Source: Bryobacterales bacterium (GTDB lineage: Bacteria > Acidobacteriota > Terriglobia > Bryobacterales > Bryobacteraceae). From it: DNA of 5,038 nucleotides. Under the pieces are notes generated by a model. That model did not search any database. It saw only the letters and a list, made by a program, of their open reading frames with translations, and was not told the DNA's origin. Where the stretch lies: the NCBI GenBank assembly GCA_016880505.1, contig JAEHDI010000939.1, forward strand, positions 1 through 5,038, given 5' to 3'. Below, in pieces: positions 1-5,038 of the stretch (its first letter is position 1; each line of letters begins with the position of its first letter). A program made the translations under genes and the position numbers.

Positions 1-2
1 CA

Positions 3-1469
3 AGAATCGCCTACGGCGGGATCATGCACGAATCGAACTCCTTCAAGCCGGCGATGACGCCGCTCGCGGAGTTCCACGTCTATCGTGGCGAGGAGATCCC
101 GCGCGAGTTCGCGAACGGCAACGGCGAACTCGCCGGGTACATCGAGGGCGCGGGCAAGTTCGACCTGGATCTCGTCCCTACGCTGTTCGCCGAAGCGACG
201 CCCGCCGGACCCGTGACCGCGGACGCCTTGGACAAACTCACCGCCGAGCTGATCACGCGCGTAAAGGCCGCCGGCCGCCTCGATGGCCTGTTGCTCGCAC
301 TCCACGGCGCCATGGTCACCGAAAAGTATCCGCACGGCGACGCCGAGATCGTGCGCCGCCTGCGCGAGGCCGTCGGTAAGGATCTGCCGATCGTCGTGAC
401 GCACGATTTCCACGCGAACATCTCGACCGACATTGTGGAGCACTCCACCGTCCTGCTGAACTACAAAACAAACCCGCACGTCGACCAGAAGGAGCGCGGG
501 CGCAAAGCGGCGGAAATCATGTCCGGAATCGCCCGCGGCAAAGTGCGTCCCACGCAGGCGATCGCCAAGCCGCCGATGCTCTACAACATCCGCTTCCAGA
601 ACACGAACGTGGAGCCCCTGCGGCCGATCGTCGAGGAAACCCGCCGCCTCGAAACGCAGCCGGGTATCCTCGCTGCCAGTGTGTCGGGCGGCTATCAGTA
701 TGCCGACTCGCAGGCGATGGGTGTCAGCGTCGTCGTTGTTACCGACAACGACCCGGCCCGCGCGAAACGAGAGGCTGACCGCCTTGGGGAGATGCTCTGG
801 GCCACCCGCGACCGTCTGAAGCTCAACCTGCCCGACGCCGCGGCCGCGGTACGGCAGGCGATGGCGGCCGACAAATTCCCGGTGGTGCTCGTCGATATGG
901 GCGACAACATCGGAGGCGGTTCGGCCGGAGATTCGACGTTCGTGCTGGACGAACTTCTGCGCCAGAAGGCGCAGGGCTGGGTTGTGGTCATCGCCGACCC
1001 CTCGTCCGTCGAAACCGCGATGCGCGCCGGAATCGGCGGGGCGTTCGACGAATCGGTCGGCGGCAAGATCGACAATCTGCACGGAGAGCCGGTGCGGGTC
1101 CGCGGGCGCGTCAAGTCCCTTCACGACGGAAAATACATGGAGACCGAGGTACGTCACGGCGGCGACCGCTATCTCGACCAGGGACACACGGCCGTGATCG
1201 AAGTTGAAGGCTCGACGCGCGACCTGCCGAATCTACTGATGCTGACCACCAGACGGCAGCCGCCCTTCAGCCTCCACCAGTTGATCGGCTGTGGAGTTTA
1301 TCCGGAGCGGCAGCGAATCCTCGCAGTGAAAGCCGCCATCGCCTTTCGCGCCGCTTACGAACCCATCGCCGCCCGCATCATCGAAGTCGATACGCCGGGA
1401 GCGACGGCGGTGAATCCGGCTCGCTTTACCTACACCCGTGCGCGCCGGCCGCTCTTCGGACTGGAGTGA
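3..1469 (+). CDS. M81 family (MlrC / microcystinase C-like) metallopeptidase, 5' end cut by window edge
   Basis: Zinc-dependent peptidase or amidohydrolase of the MlrC type; the founding member finishes degradation of linearised microcystin, but most homologues have unknown substrates. Residue numbers count from the ATG at 24. That ATG is internal: the frame is open upstream and reads RIAYGGIMHESNSF, the usual family N-terminus. The codon before the Arg ends in CA, so it is not ATG, and the true start lies at least two codons outside the window. Seen: LHGAMV (93-98), THDFHANIS (126-134), NPHVD (150-154), the DNIGGGSAGDST stretch (294-305) that begins the C-terminal MlrC domain, and a terminal RP-LFGLE resembling the family's RP-x-PLD ending. 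D128, H130 and H152 are the likely zinc ligands; their D-x-H...H spacing matches MlrC as I recall it. Length (about 490 aa) is normal. No signal peptide is visible, so it is probably cytoplasmic. It converges on the M24 gene with a 5-nt gap. Substrate unknown. Confidence 0.93.
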   Translation, partial: RIAYGGIMHESNSFKPAMTPLAEFHVYRGEEIPREFANGNGELAGYIEGAGKFDLDLVPTLFAEATPAGPVTADALDKLTAELITRVKAAGRLDGLLLALHGAMVTEKYPHGDAEIVRRLREAVGKDLPIVVTHDFHANISTDIVEHSTVLLNYKTNPHVDQKERGRKAAEIMSGIARGKVRPTQAIAKPPMLYNIRFQNTNVEPLRPIVEETRRLETQPGILAASVSGGYQYADSQAMGVSVVVVTDNDPARAKREADRLGEMLWATRDRLKLNLPDAAAAVRQAMAADKFPVVLVDMGDNIGGGSAGDSTFVLDELLRQKAQGWVVVIADPSSVETAMRAGIGGAFDESVGGKIDNLHGEPVRVRGRVKSLHDGKYMETEVRHGGDRYLDQGHTAVIEVEGSTRDLPNLLMLTTRRQPPFSLHQLIGCGVYPERQRILAVKAAIAFRAAYEPIAARIIEVDTPGATAVNPARFTYTRARRPLFGLE

Positions 1470-1474
1470 AACCG

Positions 1475-2581
1475 CTACCGCAGATCCATCGGAAACGTGT
1501 CGAGTGTTGTAACGCTGTCCTTGCCGACCAGATAGTTGTGCTCCAACCGGATTCCTCCGGCGAGCGCTTCGCTATACAGCCCGGGCTCGCACGCGATGAC
1601 ATCGCCCTCCTGGATCACCTGATCGCTCCCCGGAATGAGCCATGGGAACTCCCACGCATCCATCCCAAGGCCGTGGCCGGCGTGGTGGTAGAAGGAACCC
1701 TTCGCCGGCTCGAACCGGTCCAGTTGCGTTCGGATCTCCTCGTAGATCGCGCGGCACGACGCGCCGGGACGAATCAGTCGTTGCGCCAGTTCGTGCGCTT
1801 CCATGATGTGTGCCCACGCGTCCTGCTGGAGTTGGGTGGGCGGCCCGGCCGCGAACGTGCGGCAGAGGTCGCACATGTACCCTTCGAACATGGGGAAGAT
1901 GTCGAGGATGTAAAGATCTCCGCTTTGAACCTTGCGGTCCGTCGGAGCACCTCCGGTGATCGCGCGTGTGCCGCAAGCGAAGTCGCCACGGAGATCGACC
2001 GACGTGCCGGCATGGCGGACCATCGCCTCGTACATGATCACGTGCGCCTCGTTTTCCGTCATTCCCGGTTCGAGGCGCGCCTTGATGGCCGCGTAACCTG
2101 CCTCCGTCAGCTCGGTGGTTGCACGCATCGCCTCGATTTCGTCGGGGTCCTTGCGGCGGCGCATTTCCATCAGATCTGGGGTCAGGTTCACCACTGCGCG
2201 GCCCTGCAACGCGTCGAGAACGCCGGAGCTGACCGACTCGAACTCCACCGCCGCCGGTCCGGGCACGTGTGCGGCAAACCGGCTCACCGCCGCCGCGACT
2301 TCGGCGTTCACGCTGGCACGGCTGAACAGGCGATCGAGGCTGTAAGCCGTATAGGTCTCAATACGGTGCGCCACGCACTCGCGCGGTTCGGAGTTCGTGA
2401 CCAGCAGGCTGTGTCCGGACGCGGCAATGGCGAACGCCTGCGCCTGCGTGGGGTCCAGCAGCGCGCCGGTGAAGTAGTAGATCGTCTTCGGATTGCCGAG
2501 GATCGCCAGTTCGACTTTGGCGCGCTCCATTTGTCGCAAAAGGCGTGCCTGCCGCTCCCGGCAGAATTCGAGTTTCAGCAT
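1475..2581 (-). CDS. M24 family metallopeptidase (Xaa-Pro dipeptidase/aminopeptidase-like)
   Basis: A 368-aa pita-bread-fold metallopeptidase, expected to cleave the bond before proline in short peptides using two divalent metals. Residues 1-135 form a creatinase-type N-terminal domain (NPKTIYYFTG at 30-39); residues 140-368 form the catalytic domain. All five metal ligands are visible: D227 (LYILDIF), D238 (GYMCDLCRTF), H303 (HHAGHGLGMD), E332 (ACEPGLY) and E347 (GIRLEHNYLV). The enzyme therefore looks active. No signal peptide is seen, so it is cytoplasmic. The ATG at 2581 is supported by GAGGA six bases upstream. It is the second gene of a minus-strand pair with the SDR, whose stop codon lies in this ribosome binding site. 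M24B members include Xaa-Pro dipeptidases, aminopeptidases P, creatinases and ectoine hydrolases; the exact substrate cannot be fixed from the sequence, although Xaa-Pro cleavage is the default reading. Confidence 0.94.
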   Translation of the reverse strand: MLKLEFCRERQARLLRQMERAKVELAILGNPKTIYYFTGALLDPTQAQAFAIAASGHSLLVTNSEPRECVAHRIETYTAYSLDRLFSRASVNAEVAAAVSRFAAHVPGPAAVEFESVSSGVLDALQGRAVVNLTPDLMEMRRRKDPDEIEAMRATTELTEAGYAAIKARLEPGMTENEAHVIMYEAMVRHAGTSVDLRGDFACGTRAITGGAPTDRKVQSGDLYILDIFPMFEGYMCDLCRTFAAGPPTQLQQDAWAHIMEAHELAQRLIRPGASCRAIYEEIRTQLDRFEPAKGSFYHHAGHGLGMDAWEFPWLIPGSDQVIQEGDVIACEPGLYSEALAGGIRLEHNYLVGKDSVTTLDTFPMDLR

Positions 2582-2587
2582 GATGTG

Positions 2588-2593
2588 TCCTCA
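2588..2593 (-). promoter_or_regulatory. Shine-Dalgarno of the M24 gene overlapping the SDR stop codon
   Basis: On the minus strand the sequence reads TGAGGACACATCATG. The TGA at 2593-2591 ends the SDR gene, and GAGGA (2592-2588) is the ribosome binding site, six bases before the M24 ATG at 2581-2579. The sharing of stop and Shine-Dalgarno implies one mRNA and probably translational coupling. Confidence 0.75.
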
Positions 2594-3364
2594 GGTTTCG
2601 AATTTTCTCCCGGAAAGTATGCCGCCGTCCACCAACTGCACCGCGCCTGTGACCCAGCTAGATTCATCCGACGCGAGGAACAGCGCGCAGTTGGCCACGT
2701 CCCGCGGTGTGCCGATGCGCCCCAGCGGGTACATGGATTTCAGCATTTCAAAGCCCTCCGGCCGGGCCTCCCAGTACGTCATGCAGTTTCTGGTGGCAAT
2801 GGTCCCCGGACAAATGAGGTTCGACCGGATCTTCCGGTCGCCGTACTCGGCCGCAATCAGTCGCATCATGGCGATCAACCCGCCCTTCGCCGCGGTGTAA
2901 GCCGTCTCGCTCACTCCGAATAGGGCGTTGACGCTCGAGAGCGTGATGATGCTGCCGCCGCCCCGCAGAAGCATCAGCGGGATCGCGCGTTGCGTGCAGA
3001 GAAATGGTCCCTTGAGCGTGACGTCGATCGTGCGGTCCCAGACCTCTTCGGCAAGCTCGGTAATCGTTGTGTCGCCGTCGGACCAAAAGGCGTTGTTGAC
3101 CAGCACGTCGAGGCCGCCGAAGCGCGCCTCCACCAGTTGGAACATCCGGTCGAGTTCGGCCGGCGAGCTGATATCGGCCTCCACCGCCAGCGCCCGCCCT
3201 CCGGACGACTCGATTCCCTTGACGACTGCCTCCGCGCCGGCAAGCACAACGTCATTCACAACGACCGCCGCTCCTTCAGCGGCGAACAAGCGGGCAGTTT
3301 CGGCCCCGATGCCGCCCGCTGCCCCAGTGATCAGTGCGACCTTCTTCTCCAGTCGATTACCCAT
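2591..3364 (-). CDS. Short-chain dehydrogenase/reductase (classical SDR family)
   Basis: A 257-aa NAD(P)-dependent oxidoreductase with a single Rossmann-fold domain; length is typical of classical SDRs such as 3-oxoacyl-ACP reductase or glucose dehydrogenase relatives. Seen: cofactor motif TGAAGGIG (13-20); acidic D38 at the end of beta-2, favouring NAD over NADP; D64 in EADIS; NNAF (90-93) in place of the usual NNAG; catalytic S144 (or S143), Y156 and K160 in the YTAAK motif; CPGTIAT (185-191). The helix-4 position, usually VNLKG with the fourth catalytic Asn, reads VTLKG, so that residue is Thr116. I chose the ATG at 3364 because the family begins just before this point (MGNRLEKKVALITG). 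The longer open frame reaches a TTG near 3433 but would overlap the divergent gene and has no ribosome site. No good Shine-Dalgarno precedes 3364, so the message may be leaderless. First gene of a pair with the M24 peptidase. The substrate, an alcohol or ketone, is not identifiable. Confidence 0.93.
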   Translation of the reverse strand: MGNRLEKKVALITGAAGGIGAETARLFAAEGAAVVVNDVVLAGAEAVVKGIESSGGRALAVEADISSPAELDRMFQLVEARFGGLDVLVNNAFWSDGDTTITELAEEVWDRTIDVTLKGPFLCTQRAIPLMLLRGGGSIITLSSVNALFGVSETAYTAAKGGLIAMMRLIAAEYGDRKIRSNLICPGTIATRNCMTYWEARPEGFEMLKSMYPLGRIGTPRDVANCALFLASDESSWVTGAVQLVDGGILSGRKFET

Positions 3365-3372
3365 AACGACGA

Positions 3373-3380
3373 AGTATACT
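3373..3380. promoter_or_regulatory. Candidate bidirectional -10 element (palindrome AGTATACT)
   Basis: The 39-nt gap between two divergent starts contains the perfect 8-bp palindrome AGTATACT. Read rightward, TATACT is at 3375-3380; read leftward, TATACT is at 3378-3373. Both match the sigma-70 -10 consensus at five of six positions. Leftward transcription would start around 3365-3367, right at the SDR ATG (3364); rightward transcription would start around 3387, just before the ribosome site of the Tat-exported gene. The -35 matches are poor: rightward TCGATT at 3353-3358 matches three of six with a 16-bp spacer, and none is convincing leftward. This is an inference from an AT-rich island in GC-rich DNA. 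Confidence 0.4.
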
Positions 3381-3390
3381 GAAGCTCCAA

Positions 3391-3395
3391 AGGAG
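3391..3395 (+). promoter_or_regulatory. Shine-Dalgarno of the ceramidase-like gene
   Basis: AGGAG at 3391-3395 sits eight bases before the ATG at 3404. It fixes this start, which also places a twin-arginine motif directly at the N-terminus. Confidence 0.75.
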
Positions 3396-3403
3396 AGACG
3401 GGC

Positions 3404-4942
3404 ATGCACGGACAGGCTTTCAACCGCAGGCAATTCCTCGCAGGGACCGCACTGGCCGGCGTGGCGCCGTCGCTTACCTTAGGCCGCGGCGCCGCTGATG
3501 TCTCAGGTCTGCGTGTGGGCTGTACCGAAGCGGACATCACCCCCGATATCGGGATGGAGCAGCCCGGCGGCTACGGAAAGGCGTTCCACAAGACGCTGCA
3601 CGACCCCTGCAAAGTGCGTGCCGCCGTGTTCGAGAACGCCGGGTCGCGGGTGGCGCTGGTCAGTCTCGACGCGCTGGTGGTCCCGCGGTCGGTGGTCTTG
3701 GACGCGCGCCGCGAAATCCGCCAACGCTGCGGCATCCCGCCCGAAGCGGTGATGATCGCCGCCACCCACTCGCACTCCTCCGGCCCGACCGGAATGGTCC
3801 AGCCGGGCGAGTACGACCATGCGGACTCCTTCGTCCGGCAGCTCGCCTACGAGAAGTCGTCCTGCGCCGACGCCGGGTATCTGGACCGCGTGCGAGCTCA
3901 ACTTGTGGACGTCGTTTCGCGCGCGTGGCAAGGGCGGGTCCCAGCCCGATGCAGTTTCGGCTTCGGCATCGAAGACAAAGTTGCGTTCAACCGCCGCTTT
4001 CGGATGAAGAACGGTCTCACGTACACGCACCCCGGCAAGGGCAACCCGGACATCGTCGAGGTCGCCGGTCCCGTGGACCCGCAGGTCGGCGTCATCGGCG
4101 TCTGGAATGAGGCGGGGCGCCTCGCCGGCTGCGTCGTCAACTTCGCCTGCCATGGGACGACGAATCCCGGCGGCATCTCGGCAAACTGGATCTACTACCT
4201 CGAGCAAACGATCCGCGGCGTCTTCGGAGCGGATAGCGTTGTGCTCTTTCTACCGGGAACGTGCGGCGATGTCACGCAGGTAAACAACCTCAGCCCCTAT
4301 GCCGACCCGCAGGGCGAAGACTGGGCGCGCTTTGTCGGTGCGCGAGTCGGCGCCGAAGCGGTCAAGGTACTGCTCTCCGCCGTCCCCGGAGCGGACGTGC
4401 CGCTCTCCGCGGAATCGAAAGTCCTGCGGATCTCCCGCCGCAAGCCCAGCGCCGCGCGCCTGCGGCGCAGCCTCGATGTCGTCAGGAAATCTCCGGAAGA
4501 AGCCGGTCAGACGGAATGGACCTTCGCCAAGGAGATCGTGCTGCTCGACGCGTTACTCAAGAAGGCCCCCGAAGTCGATGTCGAGACGCAGGCAATCCAG
4601 ATCGGTCCGGTGGCTCTGCCGACATCGCCGGCCGAGTATTTCTGCCAGTTCGGACTCGACTTAAAGAAGCGAGGCAACTTCCCGCTGACGTTTCCCGTGG
4701 AGCTGGCCAACGGCTTCATCGGCTACGTGCCGACCGAAGAAGCTCTCGGCAAACGCGGCGGCGGCTACGAGACTCGGCTGACGAGCTACAGCAACCTCGT
4801 GCCCCCCGCCGGCCGGCAGATCCTCGAAGCGGGCCTCGAACTGATGGCGCGGATGACGCCGGTCACAACGCCGAAGCCAGACTCGGCGCCTCCGTTCCGC
4901 GCGCCGTGGTCTTATGGCGACGTTCCGCCGGAGTTGGACTGA
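3404..4942 (+). CDS. Tat-exported neutral/alkaline ceramidase-like hydrolase
   Basis: A 512-aa protein of the neutral/alkaline non-lysosomal ceramidase N-terminal domain family (zinc amidases; true members split ceramide into sphingosine and fatty acid). Residues 1-30 are a twin-arginine signal, NRRQFLAG (7-14) followed by a hydrophobic Ala/Leu stretch, so the folded protein is exported. The domain opens at LRVGCTEADITPDIG (36-50). Candidate metal-site motifs are THSHSSGP (121-128, matching THTHSGP; H122 and H124), FACHGTT (247-253; H250), the Glu in PAEYF (E411), and GYVPT (440-444; Y441) with GGGYET (452-457). The ceramidase hexapeptide GDVSPN, which carries the Ser nucleophile, here reads GDVTQV (288-293), so Thr291 replaces Ser. 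The protein ends soon after this domain and lacks the C-terminal domain of 650-760-aa ceramidases. Such short homologues are frequent in Acidobacteriota and Planctomycetes, and ceramide as substrate is doubtful. Divergent from the SDR; converges on a dehydrogenase with a 9-nt gap. Confidence 0.9.
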   Translation: MHGQAFNRRQFLAGTALAGVAPSLTLGRGAADVSGLRVGCTEADITPDIGMEQPGGYGKAFHKTLHDPCKVRAAVFENAGSRVALVSLDALVVPRSVVLDARREIRQRCGIPPEAVMIAATHSHSSGPTGMVQPGEYDHADSFVRQLAYEKSSCADAGYLDRVRAQLVDVVSRAWQGRVPARCSFGFGIEDKVAFNRRFRMKNGLTYTHPGKGNPDIVEVAGPVDPQVGVIGVWNEAGRLAGCVVNFACHGTTNPGGISANWIYYLEQTIRGVFGADSVVLFLPGTCGDVTQVNNLSPYADPQGEDWARFVGARVGAEAVKVLLSAVPGADVPLSAESKVLRISRRKPSAARLRRSLDVVRKSPEEAGQTEWTFAKEIVLLDALLKKAPEVDVETQAIQIGPVALPTSPAEYFCQFGLDLKKRGNFPLTFPVELANGFIGYVPTEEALGKRGGGYETRLTSYSNLVPPAGRQILEAGLELMARMTPVTTPKPDSAPPFRAPWSYGDVPPELD

Positions 4943-4951
4943 TCGACCTCC

Positions 4952-5038
4952 TCAGTACCCCTTCTGCTTGTCGACGACGTTCAGCAGCGGCTCGCCGTTC
5001 GCGAACCGCCGCAGGTTCTCCTTGAACAGCGCGAGGTA
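4952..5038 (-). CDS. D-2-hydroxyacid dehydrogenase, C-terminal fragment (rest lies beyond window edge)
   Basis: The minus strand from 5038 to the TGA at 4954-4952 encodes 28 residues, reading YLALFKENLRRF, then ANGEPLLNVVDKQKGY and stop. The pattern N-x-x-RF-x-x-GEPL-x-NVVD-K-x-x-GY is the characteristic C-terminal helix and tail of D-isomer-specific 2-hydroxyacid dehydrogenases, NAD(P)-dependent enzymes that interconvert 2-hydroxyacids and 2-ketoacids. The cofactor and catalytic residues lie outside the window, so activity and substrate cannot be judged. It converges on the ceramidase-like gene with nine bases between stop codons. The identification rests on a short but distinctive motif. 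Confidence 0.75.
   Translation of the reverse strand, partial: YLALFKENLRRFANGEPLLNVVDKQKGY

Noticed and set aside
24..26. ATG at 24 as the true start of the M81 gene
   Set aside because: The upstream in-frame residues RIAYGGI are the conserved family N-terminus, and there is no Shine-Dalgarno placed for this ATG. The gene begins outside the window.
982..1197. Small plus-strand open frame inside the M81 gene
   Set aside because: Shifted-frame shadow of conserved M81 coding sequence, rich in Arg/Ser/Pro with no supporting signal.
1466..2923. Plus-strand open frame of 485 codons whose GTG overlaps the M81 stop (GTGA), looking like a coupled downstream gene
   Set aside because: It lies antisense to the M24 peptidase and part of the SDR, which show complete catalytic motifs on the minus strand. 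Its translation is Arg/His-rich with no family motif. It is a GC-bias shadow.
3365..3433. Longer SDR N-terminus starting at a TTG near 3433
   Set aside because: It would add 23 residues not found in classical SDRs, overlap the start of the divergent gene, and has no ribosome site. The ATG at 3364 fits the family.
3503..4207. Minus-strand open frame of 234 codons inside the ceramidase-like gene
   Set aside because: Antisense to a gene with clear His motifs and a Tat signal; composition is typical of a reverse-frame shadow and there is no recognisable domain.
4261..5025. Plus-strand open frame of 254 codons in another frame of the ceramidase-like gene, running past its stop
   Set aside because: Extremely Arg-rich, no motif, and it runs over the antisense end of the dehydrogenase. 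Frame-shifted reading of GC-rich DNA.

Overview
This is a GC-rich bacterial window, densely coded and with strong G/C preference at third codon positions. It holds five protein genes, two of them cut by the window edges. The family mix is an M81/MlrC-type metallopeptidase, an M24 Xaa-Pro-type peptidase, a short-chain dehydrogenase, a Tat-exported ceramidase-like hydrolase and a D-2-hydroxyacid dehydrogenase. It resembles chromosomes of soil Acidobacteriota (Bryobacter/Solibacter-like) or planctomycete-like heterotrophs. That taxonomic guess rests on gene content alone and is weak.

Layout: (1) positions 3-1469, plus strand: MlrC-like M81 metallopeptidase, missing only the first few codons off the left edge. 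(2) 1475-2581, minus strand: M24 peptidase with all five metal ligands, converging on the M81 gene with a 5-nt gap. (3) 2591-3364, minus strand: classical SDR oxidoreductase, directly upstream of the M24 gene and probably co-transcribed with it; the SDR stop codon is embedded in the M24 ribosome binding site. (4) 3365-3403: a 39-nt divergent intergenic region with a palindromic AGTATACT that can be read as a -10 box on both strands. (5) 3404-4942, plus strand: twin-arginine-exported neutral/alkaline ceramidase-like protein. (6) 4952-5038, minus strand: last 28 residues of a D-2-hydroxyacid dehydrogenase, converging on the ceramidase-like gene with a 9-nt gap.

Functionally the cluster looks like a catabolic or housekeeping neighbourhood: three amide- or peptide-cleaving metalloenzymes (M81, M24, ceramidase-like) beside two NAD(P)-dependent oxidoreductases. 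A shared pathway is possible, for example breakdown of an amide-linked compound followed by oxidation of the released alcohol or hydroxyacid. The sequence does not prove it, and the genes lie in at least four transcription units. I saw no RNA gene, mobile element, CRISPR array or clear intrinsic terminator. No stretch over 300 bases lacks a gene. Nothing here looks like a new multi-gene system. The most interesting points are the altered active-site motif of the ceramidase-like protein and the compact symmetric promoter.
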